Below, in pieces: positions 51,878 to 61,054 of a stretch of 64,000 nucleotides of DNA. The DNA comes from Sphingomonas hylomeconis (GTDB lineage: Bacteria; Pseudomonadota; Alphaproteobacteria; Sphingomonadales; Sphingomonadaceae). The number at the start of each line of letters is the position of its first letter. Within the stretch, counting starts at the first letter, position 1. Below the pieces are notes generated by a model. The model was not told the origin of the DNA, ran no database searches, and saw only the letters and a list, made by a program, of their open reading frames with translations. The stretch is from NCBI RefSeq assembly GCF_025370105.1, contig NZ_JANQBK010000009.1, positions 39,093 through 103,092 on the forward strand. Reading direction: 5' to 3'. Position numbers and translations under genes: made by a program.

Positions 51878-54235
51878 ATGATGACGGGCAGCGCAGGGAC
51901 GAACGGTAATCTCGCAAATGGCAGCACGGGGCTGCGGGCAGTGCGGACGTCGACGGCCGCGCGTGCGCTGATGGCAGCGTCGCTGTCGATCGCGTCGCTG
52001 GGCATAGGCACCGCAGCCGCCCAGGAAGCGCCTTCCCCGCTCGACGCCCCGGAGGCCCAGACGGCCGAGGCCGGCGATATCATCGTGACCGCCAATCGCA
52101 CCGAATCGCTCGCGTCGAAGACGCCGATCGCGCTCAATGCGGTCAGCGGCGCAGACCTGATCGGCGCGGGCGTGACCAATCCGACCACGCTGTCCGACAT
52201 CATCCCGACCGTGGCGATCGATCGCACCGATGGGCTGCGCATCACGATCCGCGGCGTATCGAGCAACGACAATACCGAAAAGGGCGACCCTTCCGCGGCG
52301 TTCCTGCTCGATGGCGTCTATATCGCCCGGCCACAGGCTCAGGAGGTATCGTTCTTCGATCTTGATCGGGTCGAAGTGCTGCGCGGGCCGCAGGGGACCC
52401 TGTATGGCCGCAATACGACCGCCGGCGTGGTCAACGTCATTTCGGCACGCCCCAAGCACCGCTTCGAGGCGTCGATCGAAGGCGGCTACGGCAATTTCGA
52501 CACGCGCCAGCTGACCGGCATGGTCAACGTGCCGATCGGCGATCATGTCGCGGTGCGCGCCGCGGTCAATTACGATCGCCGCGACAGCTATATCCGGCAG
52601 GGAAGTTCGCCCTACGATCTGAGCCCGTTCAAGGATAATCTCTCGGGCCGGCTGAGCGTGCTCGCCGAACTCGGCGAGCGCACCAACCTGCTGGTTCGCG
52701 GCGATTACAGCGCGATCAAGGGGCGGCCGACCAATGCCGTGTCCGCCTACAACTTCTTCGCCCCATTCGCCGGGCCGGCAGACGGGCAACGCGGCACCGA
52801 CCCCCTCTATCTGACCGGCGTGTCGTCCAAGGATCGGCGTCTGCTGGGCTTTAGCGAAGGCAGCCAGAGCAGCCGCGACAACAGCACCTGGGGCGTGATG
52901 ACGGAACTCAATCACGAGCTGAGCGACCGCCTGACGCTGACCTATCTCGGCTCGTATCGCGAATTCGAACGCGACGAGGAGGCGCCCGGCCTGACCGGGT
53001 TCGTGCCGGGCATCAATCTGGCGCTGTCCAACCCCGGCTCGCTCGACGCTTCATACTGGCAGACCTCGCACGAGCTGCGCCTGGCCTATGCCGGAGACCG
53101 CCTGACGGCACAGATCGGCGGCTATTTCTTCAAAGAGCATTCGGTGTCGGAGGTGCTCATCACCGGTCTGCTCAGCCCAACGCCGGGCACGCCGGGCTAT
53201 ATATTCGGCTTCCTGCAGAATCCGACCACGGCGCGCTCGGTCGCCGGCTTTGGCCAGGCGACCTACAGCCTGACCGACGCGCTGCGCGTCACAGGCGGGC
53301 TGCGCTACACCAGCGATCACAAATCGCGGGTTGGTGCGACGATCATCCACAGCGCGGTGGGCGAACCGCTGGTCTTCCCGCCGGATTCGCTGAACGATGC
53401 CAGCCGCCGGTTTCACAAACTGACCTGGAAAGGCGGTTTGGAGTTCGACCTGAACAACCGCACCTTGCTATATGGCAGCGTCTCGACCGGCTACAAGGCA
53501 GGCGGTTTCAACGATGGGTGCCTGGCCGGCGATGACAATTGCAACGCGCCGGTGCCGGAAGAAGCGCTTTTCTATCAGCCGGAAACGCTGACCGCCTATG
53601 AACTGGGCTTCAAGATGCGCACCCTGGGCAACGCGCTACGGCTGAACGGCAGCTATTTCCATTACGATTACAACGGCCTGCAATTGAGCCAGGCGAGCAA
53701 CATCTGTGGCGGGCCGTGCCAGATCACGACCAACGCGGCGACGGCAAAGATCGACGGCGTCGAGCTGGAAGCGGTCCTCACGCCGAGCCCGCGCAACCGT
53801 TTCGGCGCCACCGTGGCCTGGCTAAACGCGCGATTCACCGACTATGAGGTCGTGCCCGGCGTCAATTTCGCCGGTGCGAAGCTCGATCGTTCGCCCAACT
53901 GGGTCGCGTCGGTTGATTACAGCTACAGCCTGCCGCTCGGCAATCGCAGCGACATCACCGCGCAAGTGCGCAGCCGCATCAGCGACTCCTACGAGTTCCT
54001 GTCCACCACGCTGCGCGCGCAGTTCCGCCAGCCCTCCTACACGCGCACCGACCTGACGCTGACCTACAACGCGCCGGACCGCCGCTGGTATGTGCAGGGT
54101 TTCGCCAAGAACCTCGAAAACGCCGTCGTGCTGTCGAGCGCCACCACGGTGGCGGCGTTCCCGGGTCTTGCCGGCGGCACGGTGACGTTCCAGGATCCCC
54201 GCACCTACGGTATGCGCGCCGGGTTCAAGTTCTGA
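51878..54235 (+). CDS. TonB-dependent receptor of the LacI-controlled glycoside locus
   Basis: 785 aa. Long signal region (about 1-49, cut after TAAAQ), TonB-box-like DIIVTANRTES near residue 67, plug with RVEVLRGPQGTLYGRN and GVVNVISARP, and a barrel ending MRAGFKF with the normal aromatic terminus. ATG 51878 and ATG 51881 are both possible; GGAG lies just upstream. It would bring an oligosaccharide or phenolic glycoside across the outer membrane for the carboxylesterase, MFS carrier and GH3 enzyme encoded around it. Confidence 0.92.
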   Translation: MMTGSAGTNGNLANGSTGLRAVRTSTAARALMAASLSIASLGIGTAAAQEAPSPLDAPEAQTAEAGDIIVTANRTESLASKTPIALNAVSGADLIGAGVTNPTTLSDIIPTVAIDRTDGLRITIRGVSSNDNTEKGDPSAAFLLDGVYIARPQAQEVSFFDLDRVEVLRGPQGTLYGRNTTAGVVNVISARPKHRFEASIEGGYGNFDTRQLTGMVNVPIGDHVAVRAAVNYDRRDSYIRQGSSPYDLSPFKDNLSGRLSVLAELGERTNLLVRGDYSAIKGRPTNAVSAYNFFAPFAGPADGQRGTDPLYLTGVSSKDRRLLGFSEGSQSSRDNSTWGVMTELNHELSDRLTLTYLGSYREFERDEEAPGLTGFVPGINLALSNPGSLDASYWQTSHELRLAYAGDRLTAQIGGYFFKEHSVSEVLITGLLSPTPGTPGYIFGFLQNPTTARSVAGFGQATYSLTDALRVTGGLRYTSDHKSRVGATIIHSAVGEPLVFPPDSLNDASRRFHKLTWKGGLEFDLNNRTLLYGSVSTGYKAGGFNDGCLAGDDNCNAPVPEEALFYQPETLTAYELGFKMRTLGNALRLNGSYFHYDYNGLQLSQASNICGGPCQITTNAATAKIDGVELEAVLTPSPRNRFGATVAWLNARFTDYEVVPGVNFAGAKLDRSPNWVASVDYSYSLPLGNRSDITAQVRSRISDSYEFLSTTLRAQFRQPSYTRTDLTLTYNAPDRRWYVQGFAKNLENAVVLSSATTVAAFPGLAGGTVTFQDPRTYGMRAGFKF

Positions 54236-54282
54236 TCTCGCACGTTTGCCTATCAGCCCGGTCGCACCGCAGGGAATATGCC

Positions 54283-55815
54283 ATGACGATACGCATGATA
54301 ACGCTCGCGGCGGCCGGGCTGGCCACCATGATCGCGCCGGTCGCAGCGGCGCAAAATCGCAAGAGCCCGGTGGTGGCGGTGACTGGTGGCACCATTGCCG
54401 GCGTACGCGACGGTAAGGTCGAGGCGTTTCTCGGTGTCCCCTATGCCGCGCCACCGGTCGGCCCGCTCCGCTGGCGCGATCCGCGACCTGCCCCGCGCTG
54501 GTCCGGCCCGCGCGATGCCCGTGACTTCGCGGCCGACTGTGCCCAGCAGCTTTTCCCGGGAGACGCCGCCCCGCTTGGCACGCAGCCGTCCGAGGACTGC
54601 CTCTATCTAAACGTCTGGCGCCCGACCGGCGCTGCACCGACCAGGAAGCTGCCGGTGATGGTGTGGCTTCATGGCGGTGGCTTCGTCAACGGCGGGAGCT
54701 CGGCACCGGTCTATTCGGGCGCGCCCTTCGCGCGCGACGGCGTGATCATGGTCAGCCTCAATTATCGCCTGGGACGCTTTGGTTTCTTCGCGCATCCCGC
54801 GCTCGAGGGCGAAGGCGGCGGCGGCGGTAACTTCGCCTTTAACGACCAGATCGCCGCGCTGCGCTGGGTGAAAGCCAACATCGCCGCGTTCGGCGGCGAT
54901 CCCGCCAATGTCACGCTGTTCGGCGAAAGTGCCGGCGGCATCTCCGTCCACGTGCTCATGACCTCGCCGTTGGCGCGCGGCCTGTTCGCCAAAGCGATCG
55001 TGCAATCGGGCGCCGGACGCGGGCTGACCGACCCGACGCATATCCCGAGCTTCACTGAGGCGCTGATCGCGGGGCAGAAGTTCAGCGCGCCGCTCGGTCG
55101 CATCGTAAGCGCAGCGCAGTTGCGCGCGCTACCCGCCGACCGCGTGATCAAGGGGCTGAACATGGCGACGATGGACGTCGCCGACTATGCCGGTCCGATG
55201 ATCGACAATCGGACCGTGATGGAAGCACCGATCGATGCCTATCGCGCCGGTCGCGGTGCCGCCGTGCCGCTGCTCATCGGCACCAATTCGATGGACGGCC
55301 TGCCGTTCGGGCCGGACAAGGAGCTTTTGTTCGCCGGCTTCGGCAGGGAAGCAGCCACTGCACGGCGCTTGTACGATCCGCGGGGCGATCGCGCGTCGCC
55401 GGCGGTGGCGACCGATCTGTTCGCCGATCGCTACATGAACGAGCCGACCCGGGCCGTCGCGCGCCTCCTTGCCCCCCGCCAGCCGGTCTGGCTGTATCGC
55501 TTCGATTATGTCGCCACCGCGATGCGTCAGGAGTGGGCGGGCGCGCCGCATGCGAGCGAGATACCGTATGCATTCGACACGGTGCAGGTGCGTTATGGCA
55601 CGTCGACCACGCCGGCGGATCTGGCGGTCGGTGCGCTGATGCACCGGAACTGGATCGCTTTCGCCCGGTCCGGCGAAAAGGCCCTGTCCCGTCTCGGTTG
55701 GGATCGTTATGCGCCGGGTTCGTCCTCGCTCAACCTCATCGATGCGCAGGGCAGGAGATTGGCCGCCGATCCATTGCGCGCGCGGCTCGACTTCATTGAA
55801 TCGACGCGAAAATAG
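54283..55815 (+). CDS. Secreted type-B carboxylesterase
   Basis: 510 aa. Signal peptide about 1-23 (ends VAAAQ). Type-B carboxylesterase landmarks: FLGVPYAAPP, SEDCLYLNVW, WLHGGGFVNGGSS, nucleophile GESAGGISVH (Ser near residue 214) and catalytic His region GAPHASEIPY near 422. The acidic member of the triad, usually Glu in a G..xxEG segment, aligns with IGTNSMDGLPF, so an Asp seems to serve. It is 47 bp behind the TonB receptor and probably removes acyl groups from the imported glycoside in the periplasm (inference). Confidence 0.9.
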   Translation: MTIRMITLAAAGLATMIAPVAAAQNRKSPVVAVTGGTIAGVRDGKVEAFLGVPYAAPPVGPLRWRDPRPAPRWSGPRDARDFAADCAQQLFPGDAAPLGTQPSEDCLYLNVWRPTGAAPTRKLPVMVWLHGGGFVNGGSSAPVYSGAPFARDGVIMVSLNYRLGRFGFFAHPALEGEGGGGGNFAFNDQIAALRWVKANIAAFGGDPANVTLFGESAGGISVHVLMTSPLARGLFAKAIVQSGAGRGLTDPTHIPSFTEALIAGQKFSAPLGRIVSAAQLRALPADRVIKGLNMATMDVADYAGPMIDNRTVMEAPIDAYRAGRGAAVPLLIGTNSMDGLPFGPDKELLFAGFGREAATARRLYDPRGDRASPAVATDLFADRYMNEPTRAVARLLAPRQPVWLYRFDYVATAMRQEWAGAPHASEIPYAFDTVQVRYGTSTTPADLAVGALMHRNWIAFARSGEKALSRLGWDRYAPGSSSLNLIDAQGRRLAADPLRARLDFIESTRK

Positions 55816-56165
55816 GCAAAGGCAGCGCTGTTGGAGTTTGCGAGTACGCGGCGGGTTCCATAAGCTGGGTTGAGCATGATTTGTAATGTGCCGAGCATGG
55901 TCCGGCGTGCCGGTGCGCTTTTGGACCGGCTGTCAATAGCCCCACAAGTGGACGTTTGAACCATCGTCGCCGCACGCCAACTCCAGCCATTCGTTAATGG
56001 GTGGAGGGCCTCACTTCCAGCGAGGAAAAGCAGCTGTCCGGGGTCCCAAATCGGGAAAATGGCCGGTCGGCGCTCGGCCAAGGATCACTCGCTCGGGTTA
56101 TGGTAGGCCGGGCGGAGAAGAGTGATCGCAAGTTTGAGTTTGCGGATTTGACGGCACCGCATTCG
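55816..56165. other. Intergenic region with a dispersed-motif copy
   Basis: No gene seen between the convergent carboxylesterase and SDR genes. It includes the motif copy at 55941-55964. Confidence 0.3.
55941..55964 (+). repeat. Dispersed intergenic motif, copy 3
   Basis: CCCACAAGTGGACGTTTG followed by AACCAT; one base longer than the consensus. Confidence 0.5.
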
Positions 56166-56195
56166 AAGCCAGCGGGCTATGACGCCCGCTGGCTT
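56166..56195 (-). terminator. Strong hairpin after the SDR gene
   Basis: A perfect 12-bp stem, AAGCCAGCGGGC pairing with GCCCGCTGGCTT, with a 6-base loop. It lies six bases beyond the stop of the SDR gene. There is no long T tract after it on the minus strand, so it may end transcription weakly or act as a bidirectional or 3'-protecting hairpin. Confidence 0.65.
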
Positions 56196-56201
56196 AGCTC
56201 C

Positions 56202-56936
56202 TCAAATCTGAGCCAATCCTCCGTCCGTGAACAGCTCGCTGCCCGTCATAAAGCTGCTATCCGACGATGCGAGAAACGCAGCGGCCGCCGCGACTTCGGA
56301 TGGGTCGCCGACATGCCCGATCGGTGTGGTGGCCCCCATCTCGATCATCGCGTCGCGGCCGACGACTTCGGCCGCCAGTTCGGTCAACGTTGGTCCAGGC
56401 GATAGGACATTGACGCGAATACCCGTACCGCGCAGATCCTGCGCCCAGCTGCGCGCGAGGTTGCGAACAGCAGCCTTCGAGGCGCTGTAGATGCTGAACG
56501 CCGGCGTGCCCATCACACCGGTGGTCGAGCCGGTGAGGATCACCGAACCACCCTGGCCCATCAGCTTCAAGCCCTTCTGCACCGTGAAGATCGTGCCCTT
56601 CACGTTGATGTCGAAAGTCTCGTCATAATGCTCGGGCGTGATCTCGGTAAGCGACAGCAGCGTGCCCGTTCCTGCATTGGCGAACAGAATATCGAGCGTG
56701 CCGCGCTCCTGCTTCACCGTATCGAACAGCCGGTCGAGATCGCCGGAATCGGTGACCGATCCCACCACCGCACGCGCGTTCGCACCGAGTGTGGCCACTG
56801 CCGCGTCCAGTTTCTCCTGCCTTCGGCCGAATATATAGACGAACGCGCCTTCCTCGATAAAGCGCTTCGCCGAAGCCAGGCCAATGCCCGTCCCGCCGCC
56901 GGTGATGACTGCAGTCTTGCCTTCTAGTCGGTTCAT
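56202..56936 (-). CDS. Short-chain dehydrogenase/reductase
   Basis: 244 aa classical SDR. NAD(P)-binding TGGGTGIGLA (residues 12-21), NAG motif in LFANAGTG, catalytic Ser in ILTGSTTG and the YSASK catalytic pair near residue 149; C-terminal GSELFTDGG. An Arg-Arg pair after strand 2 (FGRRQEK) favours NADPH. GGAGG lies six bases before the ATG. Divergent from an HxlR regulator 82 bp away, the common arrangement for quinone- or aldehyde-inducible reductases. Confidence 0.92.
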   Translation of the reverse strand: MNRLEGKTAVITGGGTGIGLASAKRFIEEGAFVYIFGRRQEKLDAAVATLGANARAVVGSVTDSGDLDRLFDTVKQERGTLDILFANAGTGTLLSLTEITPEHYDETFDINVKGTIFTVQKGLKLMGQGGSVILTGSTTGVMGTPAFSIYSASKAAVRNLARSWAQDLRGTGIRVNVLSPGPTLTELAAEVVGRDAMIEMGATTPIGHVGDPSEVAAAAAFLASSDSSFMTGSELFTDGGLAQI

Positions 56937-57018
56937 ACATGCCTCCAGTTCTTGGTTGCATGTAGTTGGACCTCTGCCTACCTAACGACAAGTATGCACC
57001 TTTTGGTAAGTATCTCTA

Positions 57019-57426
57019 ATGGCTGAAAAGCGCCCCCCCCCCCCCAGCGCCGATCCCGCTCCCGTTGCGCCAGCCTTCACCTGCGGCCTCGACGCGACAC
57101 TCAAGATCATTTCCGGCAAATGGAAGCCGCTCATCTTGTATTTTCTGTTGCGCGGACCGACGCGATACGGGGAGCTAAAGCGCGCCGTGCGCGACGTCAG
57201 CGACAAGGTTCTGATCCAGCATTTGAAGGAGCTGGAGGCGGACGGCGTGTTGCGCAGGAACGACTACAAGGAAGTGCCGCCACGCGTCGACTACACGCTC
57301 ACGCAGCTCGGCCAGAGCCTCGCCCACGCGCTTGAGCCCCTATGCACCTGGGGAACCGAGAACATGACAGAGATGCAGAAGATCTTCGTCGAGCGCGATA
57401 GCTGGGCGCGCGAGAAGCACACCTAG
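57019..57426 (+). CDS. HxlR-family transcriptional regulator with a poly-C tract in its 5' end
   Basis: 135 aa winged-helix regulator. After a Pro-rich N-terminus it has FTCGLDATLKIISGKWKPLI (about 20-39), including the conserved Cys of HxlR/YodB-type redox sensors, and the wing segment DYKEVPPRVDYTLT. It likely controls the divergent SDR gene. AAGTAT repeats at 56990 and 57008 in the shared promoter may be operator halves. The codons for Pro 6-8 sit in a run of 13 C, so slippage would turn the gene off. The start is the only ATG before the tract. Confidence 0.87.
   Translation: MAEKRPPPPSADPAPVAPAFTCGLDATLKIISGKWKPLILYFLLRGPTRYGELKRAVRDVSDKVLIQHLKELEADGVLRRNDYKEVPPRVDYTLTQLGQSLAHALEPLCTWGTENMTEMQKIFVERDSWAREKHT
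57033..57045 (+). repeat. Homopolymeric tract of 13 C inside the HxlR gene
   Basis: Bases 57033-57045 are all C. It lies 14 bases after the start codon, where a one-base length change would shift the frame of nearly the whole regulator. The reading frame is open at the length shown. Confidence 0.9.
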
Positions 57427-57565
57427 CTGCCGCCCGCACACGAACGAACCTGGGTTGGGGGTGCGTCGAGGCGCCCAGCTGGACGGCTAGATCTGGCAAG
57501 AGCTTAGCGTCAGCTTTGCTCCCGAAACGACCCAATAGATGACATTCGCGGTCGTTTAGACACGT

Positions 57566-57588
57566 CCCAACAGCGGACATTCAATCAT
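57566..57588 (+). repeat. Dispersed intergenic motif, copy 4
   Basis: CCCAACAGCGGACATTCAA followed by TCAT; shares 18 of 23 positions with the copy at 44961. The surrounding 57427-57709 holds no gene. Confidence 0.5.
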
Positions 57589-57709
57589 CTTGTGGCTCGC
57601 ACGCGTCTCTGCTCAGATCGGCATCTATGATCGCATGAACCTGGAAGCGGCGCACGAAGTCGCTTGCCGACTCAGAGCTCCAAGCCGGCAAGTGAGCGAC
57701 GATGGCTGG

Positions 57710-58612
57710 TCAAGCTTCCGTGAGCGCCGAGAAGTCCATTGCGGCAAGATCCGTGAGCAGCTCAGGCCCGGTCGGCTCCCACCCAAGGCGCGCGCGTGTC
57801 CAGGCACTCGATGCAGCCATGCCGAGCCCAGCGAACGGTGCCATCCAACCGAAATAGCGCCGGACTTCGTCGGCTGCGACCGAGCGGACGGGCAGCCCTG
57901 TTCCCTTCCCGATCCCCTCGGCGATGGCGCGTGCCGTAACACCCTCCTCAACCGCCGCATGATAACGAGCGCCCGGCTCGCCCTTCTCCAATGCTAGGAC
58001 GTACAGCTTTGCCACGTCGCTGACATGCGCTGCGGCCCAGCGTGTGTGCCCCTCGCCGAGATACGCCACCGCTCCCGCCCGGCGCGCCTCGGTTACCAGC
58101 GGGGTGATCAGCCCGGCCTTGGTGGTGTCGTGCACCTGCGGCAGTCGGATCGTTCGCACGTCGATGCGGCGCGCCATCAGTGCCGCGCCAGCCAACTCGG
58201 TCGCGATCCGCGGATTGGCGTGGAGCGGGTTGAACACGTCCTCCATCGCAGGACCGCCGTTAAGCGGTGTGCCGATGCCGACGCCCGAGGTGATCAGTAT
58301 CGGCTTCTGCGTCCCCGCCAGCGCCTCCCCCATTGCGGCGATGTTGCGTTCGTCCTTCTTGGTATTCTCGAAGAAGGTCGCAAAATTATGGTCGAACGCG
58401 CAGTGAATTACAGCGTCGGCCGCCGCAGCGCCACTCGCGAGCGTATCGGGCTGTTCGAGGTCGCCGCGATGGACGTCGACGCCAGCCGCTTCGAGGCGAT
58501 GGGCACCCGCCTCGGATCTGGTGAGGCCAAGCACATAATGGCCGCGACTGCGTAGCTCTTGAATGACGTGCGAGCCGATAAAGCCGGTCGCGCCGGTTAG
58601 AAAAACGCGCAT
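57710..58612 (-). CDS. NAD-dependent epimerase/dehydratase-like (atypical SDR) protein
   Basis: 300 aa. N-terminal Rossmann motif FLTGATGFIGSHV (residues 4-16), acidic pocket GDLEQPD, and ITSGVGIG where classical members carry the catalytic Ser. No YxxxK pair is evident, so this is an atypical SDR, perhaps a reductase or a non-catalytic sensor. ATG 58612 was chosen because AAGGAG lies nine bases upstream; the frame runs on to 58633. Divergent from the HTH/MmyB-type regulator 96 bp away, which probably controls it. Confidence 0.85.
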   Translation of the reverse strand: MRVFLTGATGFIGSHVIQELRSRGHYVLGLTRSEAGAHRLEAAGVDVHRGDLEQPDTLASGAAAADAVIHCAFDHNFATFFENTKKDERNIAAMGEALAGTQKPILITSGVGIGTPLNGGPAMEDVFNPLHANPRIATELAGAALMARRIDVRTIRLPQVHDTTKAGLITPLVTEARRAGAVAYLGEGHTRWAAAHVSDVAKLYVLALEKGEPGARYHAAVEEGVTARAIAEGIGKGTGLPVRSVAADEVRRYFGWMAPFAGLGMAASSAWTRARLGWEPTGPELLTDLAAMDFSALTEA

Positions 58613-58708
58613 GGGACATCTCCTTGTTACCAAGTCGAGGTATCGATCCCTGCCGGACCGTGTTAAAGTAGTGATCTTATCATGGTATAGCGCCTAACAG
58701 GATCGATC

Positions 58709-59545
58709 ATGGCCAGTGAAGCCTCTAACCCGCTCGGCACCTATCTTCGCGATCGTCGAACCCGTCTGGACCCAGTGGCATTCGGGCTCGGAGGCGGGCG
58801 GCGACGTACCCCGGGGCTCCGCCGCGAAGAAGTGGCAAGCCGGGCAAACATAAGCCCGACATGGTACACGTGGCTGGAACAAGGTCGCGGTGGCGCTCCC
58901 TCAGCCGACGTGCTCGATCGCATCGCCAAGGGCCTGATGCTTACCGAGCCGGAACGCGAACACATCTACATGCTTGGCCTCGGCCGTTTGCCCGAGGCGC
59001 GCTACCAACCAGTCGACGGCATCAGCCCCCGGCTTCAGCGCGTACTCGACGGAATGGTGCTTAGTCCTGCAATCATCAAGACAGCGATGTGGGACGTCGT
59101 CGGCTGGAACAGGGCCGCTGCGCTGCTGCTGACCGACTATGCCAAGCTGCCGCGCGAAGGGCGGAACGTCCTTCGCCTGATGTTCGGCAGTGACCGTGTC
59201 CGCGCCCGGAACGAGGATTGGGCTGGCATCGCCCGCTACGTCGTTGGCGCCTTTCGCGCCGACGTTGCGCGGGCGGGTGCGAACAACAGCACGGCGACGG
59301 CTGACCTGGTCGCCGAACTGTCTCGCAGCAGCCCCGAGTTCGAAGCACTGTGGCGAGACAACGACGTGGTCGCTCACACCGAGGGGACAAAGCGAATCCA
59401 CCACCCAGATGCCGGACTGCTCGCCATGGAGTTCTCCTCGTTCGCAGTCGAAGGGCGGCCCGAACTCGGCATGATCATCTACAACCCCGCATCGTCGGCG
59501 GATGCAGAGCGACTGCGCGCGCTTTTAGACGCTCGCGGAAATTGA
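58709..59545 (+). CDS. XRE-type regulator with MmyB-like ligand-binding domain
   Basis: 278 aa. Helix-turn-helix at about 33-58 (GLRREEVASRANISPTWYTW, LEQGRGG) followed by an MmyB-type domain (about 105-270) with WDVVGWNRAA and the MEFSSFAV segment. This family regulates adjacent short-chain dehydrogenase genes, and the epimerase-like gene is divergent here. The two genes share a 96-bp promoter region that contains ATCGATCC (58642-58649) and GGATCGAT (58700-58707) as possible operator halves. The ligand is unknown. Confidence 0.9.
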   Translation: MASEASNPLGTYLRDRRTRLDPVAFGLGGGRRRTPGLRREEVASRANISPTWYTWLEQGRGGAPSADVLDRIAKGLMLTEPEREHIYMLGLGRLPEARYQPVDGISPRLQRVLDGMVLSPAIIKTAMWDVVGWNRAAALLLTDYAKLPREGRNVLRLMFGSDRVRARNEDWAGIARYVVGAFRADVARAGANNSTATADLVAELSRSSPEFEALWRDNDVVAHTEGTKRIHHPDAGLLAMEFSSFAVEGRPELGMIIYNPASSADAERLRALLDARGN

Positions 59546-59770
59546 TCGAGACCAACAGATCACGGGTGGCTCGATTTGACCCAATAGGCGACCTTCAGCG
59601 GCCTTCCGGCGCTCTCCGAGAAACGCTGTTCGTACACATCGGCGGCACAGCGTGATAAGCATAAAATCGCAGCCACCTGGGCGCCATCTGTCCAACAGTA
59701 TCGGGAAAGCGGAAACACCAGAGGCTTAAGCAAAACGATCGCCTCAACGAACCGGCAAGGGATCGGCTGC

Positions 59771-60670
59771 TCAGCGTTTCGCCCCGGGTTCCAATGCCTT
59801 TTGCCAAACCCGTTCCGCCCCATAATCAATGGCGAACTGTCTAGATCCGATCCAGTCCATCCCGATGACCGCCAAAGGCTGATTGACCCCGCCAAGCCTG
59901 TCGAACAACGGCAGCGCCGCAACGCTCACGCCGACATTTTTGTAGGACCAAGAGCCGACGGTTGCCGAACCCTTATAAGCAACAAGAGGCGTTTCCTTGC
60001 CATCTATGCCGGTAATCCCTCCAGCCACGATGCCAACCGCGTCCGCCCGTCCGAAATTCGCCAGTCGGGCGAATTCCGGCGAAATGATCGACTTCTGTGC
60101 CCCCGTATCGAGCAGCCCCCATCCCTGTGCGGTCCCGATTTTTACGGGGATCAGCACCTTCCACGGTTTCAGCCATTTCGAACGGATGGGTTTCCATCCC
60201 AAACCCGACGGTTTGCCACCCGATCCGCTAAGTTGAACGCATGAACGATCCCAGCGCCATGTGGTCAGCAATCGACCGAAGATATCGACCCCTGCAAGGC
60301 CCGCGATATCGTGGCTGGCCAAAGATGGCGCAGCGACGCCGGGCACGATCATGTCTTCAACGGCAAGCGGTCCCGCCTCGAAACGATTTATTCGAAACAG
60401 CCGAACATCAATCTGACCGCCCATGCCCTGCGCTTGTTCCCCCGGACCATCCGGCTGCAAACGCAACTGCTTGACTCGTCTCTCATCCAGTGTCGTGCCG
60501 CTCGAGCCTGTGTCGAGGACAAAATCGAAGGGTCCGGTATCGTTGATCCGAGCGGTGATGACAGGGCTTCCCCCATCTCCATGCTCCAACGGTAGGCACC
60601 CCAGCGACGTTGCCGGCATTGGCGTTAGGCCCCCCAGCGCTGTCGCTACGATGGCTAGTAAGATCGTCAC
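59771..60670 (-). CDS. Two-lobed retropepsin-like aspartyl protease, secreted
   Basis: 299 aa. An N-terminal hydrophobic leader (about 1-24) precedes two tandem retropepsin-type lobes, each with an active-site triad: VLDTGSSGT (Asp53) and LLDTGAQKS (Asp187). Bacterial members usually have one DTG lobe and act as dimers. Here both catalytic Asp residues are in one chain, pepsin-style. It is likely periplasmic, and a Cys at residue 25 (SLGC) is only a weak lipobox. Monocistronic; no clear functional context. Confidence 0.85.
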   Translation of the reverse strand: MTILLAIVATALGGLTPMPATSLGCLPLEHGDGGSPVITARINDTGPFDFVLDTGSSGTTLDERRVKQLRLQPDGPGEQAQGMGGQIDVRLFRINRFEAGPLAVEDMIVPGVAAPSLASHDIAGLAGVDIFGRLLTTWRWDRSCVQLSGSGGKPSGLGWKPIRSKWLKPWKVLIPVKIGTAQGWGLLDTGAQKSIISPEFARLANFGRADAVGIVAGGITGIDGKETPLVAYKGSATVGSWSYKNVGVSVAALPLFDRLGGVNQPLAVIGMDWIGSRQFAIDYGAERVWQKALEPGAKR

Positions 60671-61054
60671 GCCATCCCCAATCCGCTAATGTACCACCTG
60701 TATTACCACAATACCACACCCTGCAATAGCCGGGACCGCCGAGCGCTCGTTTCTGGTCGAATAAAGTGGACACTCGGGCGCGGACTAAGCTGGCGAGCGC
60801 TTGTATGGCGGCTCTCGTATCTGGATAGAACGCGGCGGCCGCCAAGAGCAACCTAGATCCATATCCGGAGGCCCACTTAACCTTCCTGGCTTCCCAAATT
60901 TAGACGTTCGTTCACCCAGCGCCGACTGAGCTTGGCGAAAGGTTGTTCGCCGTCACTGTCGTGAGCGGGAAGGAACGAGACGGATAGCTGTCAGGGATCT
61001 CACGAAATCTGAGCAGCCCGCTACCCAAGTAATATAGTCCAGATCCGAAAAATG
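60671..61054. other. Intergenic region with dispersed-motif copies
   Basis: No gene seen. GTATT-N5-AATAC (60700-60714) lies just upstream of the protease gene. A motif half-copy (GTGGACACTCG) is near 60766 and a full copy at 60893-60915. Confidence 0.35.
60893..60915 (+). repeat. Dispersed intergenic motif, copy 5
   Basis: CCCAAATTTAGACGTTCG followed by TTCAC; the right half matches the consensus at 12 of 13 positions. Confidence 0.5.
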
